Positions 37,488 to 49,500 of a DNA stretch of 64,000 bases are shown here, one piece after another. Source of the stretch: Callaeas wilsoni (taxonomy: Eukaryota > Chordata > Aves > Passeriformes > Callaeidae). The stretch spans positions 42,796 to 106,795 of the forward strand of contig VWPU01014794.1 of assembly GCA_013398955.1 (NCBI GenBank), given 5' to 3'. Numbering within the stretch: the first letter of the stretch is position 1; every line of letters begins with the position of its first letter. The notes under the pieces were generated by a model. The model was not told where the DNA came from. It searched no databases and saw only the letters and a program-made list of their open reading frames with translations. The position numbers and the translations under genes were made by a program.

Positions 37488-39200
37488 CCGAGAAAATCTA
37501 TTCATTTAGGGAGACACCATGCCAGCAGGTTTTCAGCATGTGTCTTTATTGCTGGCTCGTTCTTTGTAGGCCTAGAGATAGGTCATGGCCACCAGCAAAT
37601 CACTTGAGCTCCATGGAAAAGCTTTTTTCATAAATAATCAGCATTTTCAGACAGGCAGCATGAACTTACTGTCCTTCTTGAAATGTGGAGGGCTCTGGGT
37701 GTTGAGTCTGGGGCATTGCTGGAGCAGCAGCAAGATTCCAGAGCACCCCGTTCAACCTGTGACTCCCCACTCCGAGCTCCTGTCCAGGCCAGGGCACTCT
37801 GAGCCCAGCCTGGAAACCTGCTGTCCCCTTCAGTGTGAAGACACTTCCTGGGGTTTTCCCAGCCTGTGTTAGTGTAAAACCCTCTCAACCACCACCACCA
37901 GTGTCAGAGGGAACAGCCTTGGGGAGGGTAAGGTCTAGGGAGCATGATGTATCCTTTGGAAGCTCAGTTCTGTCAAGCCCCGACCCGTAAAAACCAAAGC
38001 TCCTCAAAGTGGTAACAAGCTTTGGCAATGCAGTGGCTCTACTCGGAGTAGAGCGATGTCTCTGATGGGATTTCAAGTGCACACCCTGAGGTTTCATCCA
38101 CTGAGGTTCCTCCCTGCTCCCACCTCCTACCCAGCCTTTATACTGCTCCGATTGCTTTCACAGCCTTTCTGGGAACTGGGGTTCTGCCTATGGACTTCTG
38201 CCACTCCTGGGGTGGGACAGCCATGGTGCTGCTCACAGCTTACAGAGACTATGCCATTCCGAAAGACCAGGGCAAGCAGTGGGGAGTTATGAGGACCCCA
38301 AAGGCAAACCCCACGTCTCTGCTGGGTGGGAGTGAAGCAGGGGTGAAAGGAGGGTCCTGCCAAGATAAACCCTGCTTCCTGGAGGCCCAAGAGCTATGTG
38401 GTACATCCCGTCACATGGACAGCGGTCAGCTTTCAAGAGGGCAGGAGAGGTCATCGGCAACCCTAAAGAACACAGAGTAAACCCTTCCCATGCCTCTCTG
38501 TTCTGGATCTTGTGGGAATATCAGCAGAGAGAGAAATAATACATCAGTCAACTGACAGCTCCCACAAAAAAAAGGACAAAAATTAGATTCTCCAGTAAAA
38601 AGTGTATTTCTATGGCTTCTTCCCCATCTGCAGAGCAGACAAGACAAATATGGCCTAGTTTTCACGGGTGCTGGGCACCCATGAATCCCACCAGCTTTAG
38701 CAGGTGGTGCAGATGCTTGGTTCCTCTGGAAGACAGAGACCAGGTCATAAATCTCCCTGCCTCTACCAGTGTCATCTTCAAACTTTTTAATTAAAAAACT
38801 CTACCTTCTATTGTTTCTGGGATCTGGAAATTAATTGTCATTAATACAGTTTAAGGTTCTGTTGCTCAGATCCTTTTGTCCTTCAGGTGAGTGGTATGAT
38901 CAGAAATCTGGAACAGACTGTATCCCTGCTGCCTTAAGGGAAAAAATTAATCTGTTTTTAAAATTCATTTTGCAAGAGTTGTGAGCCTCATTAAGCTTTG
39001 TGCTGCTGCAGCTCCCCTTTGGTGGCAAGTGGTATTTCAGGTGAGCTGGCTGTGTGACTCTATTAGACCCACATCACTACTGCTGCTAAAACCAGTCCTG
39101 TGAATAAATGTGGAGAGGGGAGAGGGCAAGTGAAATGAGATATATTTTCACTTTGTGAACCTAGGTGGAAATTTTCCCAACGTTTCGTATCTATAGTCAT

Positions 39201-39238
39201 ATTTTTCTTTTTTCTCTCTTTCCTCCTTCTCTTTCTCT
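39201..39238. repeat. Polypyrimidine (C/T) tract
   Basis: With an ATTTTTC start, this is a run of C and T only (TTTTTTCTCTCTTTCCTCC and so on), ending before an A-rich step. It is low-complexity DNA. It could assist splicing in a long intron, but no AG with an exon follows convincingly. Confidence 0.75.
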
Positions 39239-42200
39239 AAATGTGTGTGTGTAATCTACAGCACTCTCTGCACTGCTCTGCTCCTTCATCTTTGCCTGCC
39301 AACACCTCCCAGACAGAGGACTTTCCCTTGGCTTCTTTCTCCCCACAGCTAAGTAACCATGAGTAACCATGGCCATGCCCGGTGCACTGTTCCCTGAGCC
39401 GTGTGTGGTCTGTTTGGTATGTAGCCCTTACAGCCTCCTGCATTTGCTCAAGAGCAGCTGGTGAGCAAAGAGCACAGCAGCACACACTGGGCTGCTGGGG
39501 CTGTATCTCTGTTTCTTGCTTGCTCTTCTGTGCATCATGGGAGGATTTCTTATTTGCGTGTTCTCTACTTCCAGGCGTGCTACGTGTGCACAGACACACA
39601 TATTCAAATGAAAGACAGTCGTGTTTAATGCCTTTTCTGCATCTTGATCTGAAATTTAGAAAACAAAAATCTCAAGAGTAAATGCTCCCTTTGTGTATAT
39701 TTCAGCTTGTCCAGATGCAGCTTTTCTTCACCAGCTTTTCCCTGTCACTTTGTTCTGCCATCTCATATCATTACTGCACTGCTCTGTGCCCTTGCAAAAG
39801 GGCACCCCATTAAGGATGGAGCTATTATTCACTAATAACTAATATTTTTTGACATTGGTAACATCTGCAGCATGGCAGATGACTTTGATATGGAGAAGAA
39901 AAAAGAGAATTTCCCCATAACCTTTGTAGCCTGCTTCCCTCTCTGGGAAACAGAAAAAAAGCTGTCAAGGTTTCTTCTTCATAGTCAAGGTTTGAACACA
40001 TGAATGTTGAATGGCCCAGAATAACAGAGGATGCATCATCATTTTCAGCACCTTGCAGGATCATGTCCACATATTGCAGTAAAACACATGGACTCGTGTA
40101 GCAATCTGATACGCACAATCATACACTGCTTCTGCTCCATCTGTCAAAGTGCAGCCCTACCTGTGCTCACATGGTGAGCATTGCTCAGACCATGGACATG
40201 CCTGTCCACCAGGCACAGGCTGTCACGGGGAGCAAGGGCAAAAGTGGAACTGATGCTACATAGCTCCGTTAGTTTTTGTCTGACATCAAGGCTGCGGAAG
40301 AAAAATGCCTAGATTTGAGCAACAGGTTGAGGTGTCATCTATTCATGTAAATTTTCTAAAACACTTACAGGAAAGCAATTATCTTACTTCATGGTTTACA
40401 GGTAACAGTACATAACTCTCAAGAGAGAATACTGTCAATTTTGAAAGCTACACATTAGTAAGTTTACATGGGAAGTGTATGAGGGAGGATTACAAAATAT
40501 GTTTATCTGTTGTTGCAGGAAACTGGCCTTGGTGGTCCATCAAGTCCCTTCCTTACACTCCTGGTAATCTTCAAGAAATTTACCTTGTAGCCAGTAAGTG
40601 TTCCAGTTTGTGAATGATGGAGAAGCAGAATGCTATAGCTGCCCATCTCTGTAGCCAGTGGGTGATTGGCTCTGGGGACTTGGCTGTAAGGCTCTGGGTG
40701 GTGTTTTCCTGTTAGTCTTTACTGCAAATGAAATAACCATATACACAGAAATCATAAAAAATACTTCTAAACTAGACTGCTTTTTTTTCTTTTTTCCTTA
40801 ATAACTAAAGTGACTGAAAATGAGCAAAATGCAATCCTTGGTTAGGGATACAGCTCAAATCAACCAAGTAGTGAATTGGCAGCAGTATGAAATGAAGTCA
40901 AGAGCTGATCAAATCATCAAACAAGCACATGCAAGATTTGAGTAATGAAGCCACACAACATATGGTGAATTTTATGAAACAATAAGCACTGCTATTCCTT
41001 ACTTCAGTTACACTTGTCACTTGCCCACACATACTTTCTTTCTCTTTGTCTTCCTTAAAATCTTCGAGGATTTTTTCCTAGGAAGTAGCTGAAGAAGGTA
41101 ACTTTGTTTATTTTAAGCCAGCAAACATCACCTGTTGATGGTTGATATATTTGGTGTGAAACTAGCTGAGGAAATACTAAGAGTTTGAAAAATAAGAGTG
41201 GTTGGGGTCGATTCTTGATATTACATGCAATTAGATAGTTTTATTAGATAAGTGTATTTCACAAGATGGAGGATCAGAGTTGTTTGGAGAAGCAGGAGAA
41301 GAAACCAGGAGAAACTTTCTGTCTCCTCTTCTTGAGAGCTTAGAGAAGGTTCTGACCACAACCGGCTGGCACTTTTACCTTGGCCTAGCTGCACCCAGGG
41401 CTGTGTGGGCTGTCCTAGGTGGTGAAGGAGAGACAGCACATGTCAAGCTGATACCCACAAAAAAGCAAGGAAAAGAGGGCTGAAGCCCTGAAAACCTAAT
41501 TGGCATACAGGCTGCAGTTTGACTTGAGGTGTTTGGCGTGGGAATATAATGAGACATCTCATAGTTATTAAGCTAAAAAAAGTAGATATGTTTCTAGAAG
41601 CAAAGATGAGCTGGGTGAATACAACATTCATAAAATATATACTCAGTTAAACTCAAATTCTTATTGGCCTAACAGCAGCTTGCTACGATAATACCTATTC
41701 CCCACTGAAAATTATGTTAGTTGTCTCTACATAACATTTCTTTTCTCATTCAAATGATCAGAACTGCCCTTTGTGTGTAAGAGAGCTCTAGTTCAAGGAT
41801 TTAAGATTTCTCAGGAAATTCGGAAACATGGCATTTTAGATGCTATATATCCACTGTTGTACTACTTGTGTAGTTTGTAGGCTCTTGCTGTCACAATGAA
41901 GAACAGTCTTGCAGAGGCCCCTAGCAGTCCTAGTGCCACAGAGGTTTCTTACTCCTTCCAATTTGCATGTCCTATTTGCTCAATGTGACATATTTATTAC
42001 TAGCTTCAGTCTTGCATGGTCGACCTACCTTACAGACTGTGCAGTGCAAAGCAGGAGAGAAAACTTAATGAAGGCAAGTCATATGGTACAAGATATTCCT
42101 CCAGGCTTTTTCTGGGCTGAGGGAGAGACGTTGAGTGCAATTTCGTTTCCTGTGCAGATAAACGAAGACCACACCTGCCAGTATTGCTTGCTGAAGAGGT

Positions 42201-45200
42201 GGGCTGACAGCACTTTACCAAAAGAGGCTGCTGTTATTTACACTAGGAGAGGATTACTCAGATTCTGAGACTTTGTTGGCTAAAAGTGCTTCATTCAGTG
42301 ACAGGATAAAGGAATGAAATTCAGATGAGAAGGCAACTCATGGAAACTTTGTGGGAAAGTAGCATTGCTACGTTGAGTTAAACCAGGATTGGCATCAATC
42401 CTGGCTCTTGCTGTTACTTCACAACACTGTCAGTGAGCTCAGGGCTCTGGATTGCTTGTGGTGACCATATGTTAATATGCAGAGAGCATTTCACCACTGT
42501 GTTTGCTGTTAATTAGCTGTAGTGATGCTTCGGTGATGCAGAGAAGCCAGGACTAAGTGGCAGCAGAGTCTCCAGCCTGTAGGCACACCCCAAGGCTATC
42601 GCCACCTACTTGGAGGCCGCTGCCTCCCAGGCTGCTAATGCTGATTACTGAAGTGACCCTGGCAGTTCTCTCTGCTGCCCAAGGAGCTCAAGATAACTAA
42701 CACAGAGCTACAGTTTGCTTCCTAGTTGCGCGCATGAGAATTTTCCTTTCAAGAAAATACTTTTTTCTGTTGTATGATTCAAAGGATTTTATTCCTTTCC
42801 AACAGATAAAAGATTCCTCAAGATGTATATTGACAGTTATTTGGTATATTGGAGAGCTGGAACTTCAGGACAGAAAGGGAAGCATCTTCCCAAGAAAGTC
42901 TGTAGCAGAAATTTAATGGAGAAAATATTCCTCTGTTTTATACCTCACTTGGGAAACAACTGCTCTCATGGCAAATAGTCACTGTAGAACTACGTTAAAG
43001 CAGAGAAAGACATTGCTTTCTCAATCAGCAACTTTGACAAGGGAGCTGACTCCAGAAACTGAAGGAGGAAAGCAGGAGGAAGGAGGTAGTCCATACCTCC
43101 ATGTATGTGCATTCATACCCTTCAGCCACGGAGGCTGGGCTGCATCTTGGCTCCTCAATATTTATCCATTCCAATCTATTATGGGACAGCTTCTCTGAAC
43201 TGCTCTTACTTGCAAGCATGAGCTGACCTTATTCTCCTTTATACTGCTGCTGTCTGAATGAAAACGTCAGTGGAGAAACCAAAGCAGCACAGCAGGCCAG
43301 AAAGTAAATTGCGTACCACGCGTGTGTTCCCATCCTGAGCTCCCAGGCCATTCTGCTTCAGCTGCACCCTTTGGTCAGCAGGTTAGAGACACTTGCATGT
43401 CGAGCTGTGTCCTGCTGCCTTGCACCAGCCCACTCCCCGAGGAGAAGCTGGTGACAAGGAAAACTCCTGGTGTGAGCATGTCCCCAGTGGCTGCATTTCT
43501 TCTGTGAGTAAGAAAACAGAGAGATCCTGTGATGAGGTGAAAAGGCAAGCCTCTCAGCCCAAATGTGTCAATAAACAGTACAGCTCCATGGTATGCTGTT
43601 TCAGGCAATTTGGACCCAGGAGGAAGGCACACTGAAGCTGAAATGATGTTTTGGTGGTGAGCTTGTCAGCTCAACATACAACCTGGGTGAGCACACCACC
43701 TCCCTGACTTGCCCGTGTGGCTCTGGTCCCTCACTCTTGTACCGCATGTGCTCTGGGCTGGCATCGAGTATCTCTAAACCTGCCTCTCTGGATGTGCCAC
43801 TGAGTGCTGGGAGAAGCTGGCCAGACACAAGGAACATCTAAAGACAAAGGAACTTCAAAAATTGTGTTAAAGATTTTGTTCAGGTGCATCTTGCATCCTT
43901 GTCCTATTGCCAACTGTCTGAGGAAATGCCATTTTCCCCAGTGTCTTTTTCACATGAAAAAGAGGTTCTTCTTGTGGGGAGCAAATGTGTGAATGGATTT
44001 GGGTAGAGGAGCTGAGGGATCATGCTTAGATCAGAGAGGAAATAAGAATGAAACAGAGGGAAAGAAACAATCTTTGAGCACTGCTTCCTGTAATCAGGCA
44101 TCAGGGCTAAGGCAGTATCTTTTTCTACCTGTGTATGATCATTGGATTTTTATTTCTTGCCTGAAGTTATAACCAATTTCAGGACACATTTACAAGCTGA
44201 TGATACCTGCCTCTTTGAGGTGTGTGCAGGCCATTTCCTCTCCTGTGAGAAGGCAGACTGCTTTTTCCAGTAGTATGTACACTGCATGCCAGGCGGGAGC
44301 TTAGCCGGGCTCTGGCTGCCTGTAGGGGAGGCACGGAGGGGATGGTGGGGTGTGGAAGGTCCTCACCCCGGTGGGCAGGTGGCCAGCACCAGGACAGCAG
44401 CCCTCTCATCTTCCTGGAGGTTATGTCCAACACATTAAAGGCACAATTGCACTGCTGAGTACGACATGCACTCAACTCTGACTGAGAGGAATACCCACTG
44501 TGGTGGCTTCCCCATGCAGGCGTTGCTGCTGTCCCTGTGGTGGGGGAAGAACAGAGCTGGAGCATCTGCCTGCCAGTGGTTTACTTCAGCAAAATCACCT
44601 TTCTGATTTTCCTGCTGCCTTCCTATGTGACCCTGGCAGTTTGCTTGGCCCCTGAGTGCTACCTGGGTATAGACGGATAAGGCTCTGATGTGATGTGAGC
44701 AGCACTGCCACCAGATTAATGCCCATGAGGCCAAGGAATTCTTTCACTGAAAAGTGGGGTTTTCTTTCTGTTCTGTAGAAAATCAACTAGAAGATATCTC
44801 AGAAGAAAATTCAGTTTCCATGAAACACTTGGGACAAACTATTGCCATTTTGGAGTCTGCTAGGATCTGCTCAGGGTCTGGGTTCTTACGCTGATGAAAA
44901 GTGGCTCAGGAAAAAGCAGAACATCTTTCATCTTTATCAGCCCAGCACAAACTGTTCTTTGTTTCTCCCCCTCTGCTCTTTCCCTGCTGCACAGGTGTCC
45001 TGTTCTTGAGCTGCAAAGGAAAAACTAGTTTTGTTTTCTTCTTGCTTTAATTGTGCTTTCCGGGTGTTTGTGTATAGCCGAAGGGCAACATGCACCTGCT
45101 TGTACAAACCTCAAATAGACCCATTTGCTCTCATTTTTTAAGCAAGAGATTCAAGGGATGTCAAACGTGGGCATCTGTTTCTCAAAGGAAATAGTGGTGT

Positions 45201-46142
45201 CAGCTTGTCATAATTCACTCCTGCTCCTGCATCCCGTGTAGTGAAGCGGCAACCAACGCACAGCTGGAATCCTTGCCAACAAAAGAGCAACAGCAGGCAG
45301 GTGAATTCCACACAGTGCCTCATTTGGGTCTTTGAACTTGGACTCTTAACAGGATTCTAGTGTTGTGTGACCTTTTGCTAGGTTGCCAGACAGAGGTGAA
45401 TTTTTCTTTTGTATGAAAACAAACAAAAATATCACCTGACTTCAATGGATTCGCTGTCAAAATGCTTTCCATGTGTGCAGTATTCTGTTTGTTATTTGCT
45501 TTTGTCTTCTGTTCCTGAGGGGTTAATTAAGACACGTATCCTTCCTGGGCTATATTTTTACTGTAGAGAGACCGAAAACACAGATTTGTTTTTATCTGTG
45601 ACAATGTAGTTATATGTCCTGAATCGCTGCTGGCAGAGCCAGAGGCAGCTTAGGAGAGCAGCCAATATATCTCCCTCCTGATGCAAAGTTCCTCCTTGAA
45701 GGGCAGTCCTTGTGTTTTAATCAATATGATATATAGGAACTTTGATTACCTCCCTTACTACTGCCTGTTTCTCTGTTATTCACAAATCCTAGAGTTATCT
45801 GGAAACCCTGAAGATTTTGACTATGTTTATAATTTGGCAGTCCAATGAAGTCTATTTCTAGTTGCAATTAATGCGTATTAAGACTCGTACATTCAGATTT
45901 GTTTCATGGTTTGCTTTTAAATGCTGGAAAGGCTGTGCTGCTCTGCCACAACATGTCTGCTGGTAAATGAAGGATTATATCCTTTGAGTTTTATCTCAAA
46001 CCATGAAGTTCAATATTTCCTGATTCCATAGAAGCCTATATGTTATCTTGCAGCTTATAGAGATGCTGGTGAGCATCTAAATATCCCTGCCTCAAGGCCC
46101 TGGTTAGCACAAGGGCTTGTGCAATCTGTTGTATTTACTTAG

Positions 46143-46526
46143 AGCCTTTCTCTTCAAAGAAACAAAACTAAGAACAGCAAAAACAGAAGCAGAGGTAAAA
46201 AAGAGAAATCAAAAAAACTCCAGAAAGAGGTAGAGGAGGATGAACCTATAGCCCTAGTCCAGAAGACCAGAAAACTCAGGGGGTTTTGGCTCGAGTGCTG
46301 TATGTCAGGCAAGCTGTTTGGCCTCTGCTCCAATGAGGAAAGAAGGCTTTGTCTCAAGGCTAATTTGGCTGCTGTCATTTGCAACACAAGTACCGATTTT
46401 GTGGCAGCAAACCCAAACTATGAGGACCCTTCAGGTGATGCCAAATGGAAGACCATGGAAGAAACCAGAGCCATACCCGCTGCCAGCCAGCTCCAGTTCT
46501 GGAGATCATCCAGTGGGATGCCATGA
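46143..46526 (+). other. Lys-rich exon-like open frame of unknown status
   Basis: The frame is open for 127 codons, from just after a stop at 46140 to a TGA at 46524-46526. The first third is basic then acidic (KKEKSKKLQKEVEEDEP near residues 19-35), as in many nuclear proteins. The rest is not low-complexity. The first ATG is only at 46302, so as a free-standing gene it would give just 74 residues. I do not recognise the product. There is no clear acceptor at the left edge or donor at the right edge, so chance is the leading explanation. Confidence 0.15.
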
Positions 46527-49500
46527 GTGTCAGGTTGTTACAGTCCTGCTTGCCAATGGCCTCTTCCTTTGCTAGATCAAGAGATATTCTTTATGTCAAG
46601 AGAAGGGGCTGTATCAGAACTACACATAGGAATGTTTCTTTAAAAAGAGCAAAGGCGGGCTGCCATCAAAGGGAGCCCAGTCCATACTGAAATCTTAAAA
46701 AGACTCAGCAGAAATACAATGTCAGTGTAAGGATTTCTGCAGTTCTATATCCAACCTGTAAAGACCATAGGCCCTACTTTCTGGCTCAGTCAGCAACACA
46801 GAAGATAAGGGTGTTATATCTCCATTGAAAAGATTAATGTCAAGCATGAGGATTAGTTCTCTACTGCGCAAGAGATTAAGTTTGGATTTTGCAAGCTTTC
46901 CCATTATCAGCTTTCTCCCCAGACAGTCCCCACAGGCCTGTACCACCCTCCTGGGACAACACTGAATTTTGGGGAGTGTCTCTCATTCAGCTATATTTCC
47001 TTTTGTTCCAACTCCACATTAAAGAAACCATTGCACTTAAACTGTCCTTCCCTGTGCAGATTTACTGGGCCTTTCCCACACCCCCTTAAGGATAAAACCT
47101 ATGTCCTGTATTAGAAAGGGGAAAGGAGCAAGTTTTTGCTTGCTGGGTGGAGGGCTAAGGCCACAAGTCCTGTCGTCAATCCGGCTGTGCCAGTCAGAGA
47201 TGGTACCTCCTCTGGCTATGGCCACCACTGTTCATCAGCTCACCTTGCCAATTGGTTTGTGTGAGCACTCTTGGTCCTGTTGCAGGCAAAACCAACCAGA
47301 ATAACTCACAGCAACCCCTTACATTTTTAAAATTAATCCAGGTCATTTTGCCTGAAATGGATTAAGGGGTGCTCCGACTGGGAAGGCAGGGGAGAAATCA
47401 ATTTTTCACCCTCTCTGAACCAGCTGAAGGAAAGGTTTCTCCTGTATTCAGACATCTGCACTACGAAGAGCCAGGAGCAAGACACAGGTGTATGCCAGAT
47501 GGAGAGCTGGGGGGATGTGACAGCAAAGGATGTGCTGACAGCCTCGAAATGTAAAGTGCCTATGGCCTGACTTCACCCAGGAGTGTATGCTGCAGCAGCT
47601 GCGGCTGTTTTGGATAAGTCTGAGTTCAGGAGGTTCCTCGACTCTTCTGGTGTTAAGATGATTTCCAGCAGTGCTTTTTGCTTTTTGCCTCACTGATTAA
47701 ACAGCCCCCACTGAAGGCAAGGCTGGGTGCAAACCTGCCCCTGGCTTGCCAGGGTGCAGGGTGCAAAGCCCACTGTGCTGTTACCTCCTATCATTTTGGC
47801 ATCCTTCTTCGCTTGGCTGTGTTCTTTGTTCTGGGTCCGTGTTCCACTGGCTGAGTAAAGTGCATAGAGGAATACTTTTTCCTGTTTGTGTTAAGTGCTT
47901 TAACTTCTTGAGGCAGAGACCCTGAATAGGAGGAGCTCTACCTGTTGGCAAAGCTGTACTTCAAGGAAGATCAGGGTTTTGTTCGTGAATCTTTGAGTTG
48001 CTTTGATGGCGTAGTAAGGCTTCATGTCATAATAGGATCAAATACGCTTTACAGGCAGTAAAACCAGCATCACAGAAGAGAAACAGATGTCTAACTTTTC
48101 ACAGGAACACATGCCAAGGCAGAGAACATAAATCTCAGTGTAGAAAAGGTCAGACACCCAAAATAATAAACCAATTTAATTATCTTTTCATTAATTATGT
48201 ATTTCTGTGCAAACTTGGGAACATTTTTACTCTCCCTTAAATTAACAGCTTGGCAAAGGAAAAGTACTTCATGGTGTAAGGTGGGTGGCCAGCTCTGATT
48301 CTGTGCCTCTCTGTTTCATCTGCCTAAGAAACATCAAAGGAAGAGCACAGCAGCTGCTCTGATTGCCATCAGGAAGCACCACCATTCTGGGACCCTCCTG
48401 CCCACGCTTGCCCTCTGTGGTAAAATCCTTCTACTTTCCCTCTAAAAACTGAGGGAAAGGGAAGGAGGAGAGTTTGTATCTTTATTTATCACACTGGCTT
48501 CAAAACTCAGTGTTTTTTAAATCTTTGAATTTATTACATTGTTATTTCCCACAGCAACTCTACATCAAGGCCCAGCATTTAGGCTGATGACAGGCAGCCA
48601 GGGACATTAGCATGACTGACCTGTGTCTCCTTTCAAATTACATCACTGTCTTTGCATACTTAGTCTGCAGGACCCCACAGATTTGTAACATGACCTGGAG
48701 CTGCACTGACACCATACAGTTTATGCTCTGTCCCCACTGAGCTGATGATGTAGCAATGAAATCTGACAGCTAAGAAAAATGCATCCCAAATTGAATAATC
48801 AAGGAGGTGTCAAAGGAAAGGTTCTGTTTTATTATGACCTATAAAATAGTAGGAAAAAGCCCCATGCATTTTTCTCGGTTTTTAATAGATTGCTTAATAG
48901 GTTGTGCTGAGGTAAAATATGTGTATAATGATAGCTTAAAAGTTATTGTGTCCATACAAGTGGTCCCTCACAACATAAAAAAAAGGATATAGATTATGTA
49001 TGAAAATGCAAATACTTCTATATCTTTCTTGTCAGTTTTTATTTTGCACCTTGTGGAAGCTTCATTTAATCTCTAGCAATAACTAATTTCCCCTGGGTTC
49101 TTAGCCTTGTCCTTCCTGCCTCTAATACCAGATTGGCAACTCAGTCACAAATAGTTAAAAGCAGTATCATGGGGTGAATATAATCATGGCCAGTAACTGG
49201 GCAACTGCCCACGTAATCTGATTACTGGCCTGTGACGCACTGTAGCCCGTTAACCTTGTTTTGACCAGCTCCTGACACTTGTGGCACAAATGAAGTGTGA
49301 CATGATTAAATGAGACTGATCAGTTTTGCTCACCATGACAATACCCGGCAGCTGTTGTGCTGAGGATTTACAAAGCAGTGAAAGCTTTGAAGTCCCATGA
49401 TTTAGCTGTTATGATTGCTCTCCTCTGGCTGGAGGGATGTGGTTCCAAACACATGTAGTTCAGTGAGGACACAGCGACTTTTCCATGGTGGTTCCCTGCA

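Larger units (their letters stand above)
35730..46142. other. Non-coding unique sequence, no gene seen
   Basis: GC content is moderate to high up to about 39 kb and lower beyond. No exon, RNA gene or transposon was recognised. Open frames reach about 120 codons without family resemblance. Contents include a 24-base tandem duplication at 37.44 kb, a pair of CATATGCA words at 37.28 kb, a polypyrimidine tract at 39.20 kb, and acceptor/donor composites CAG|GTGAGT and CAG|GTGAGC (GT at 38887 and 39041). Confidence 0.58.
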
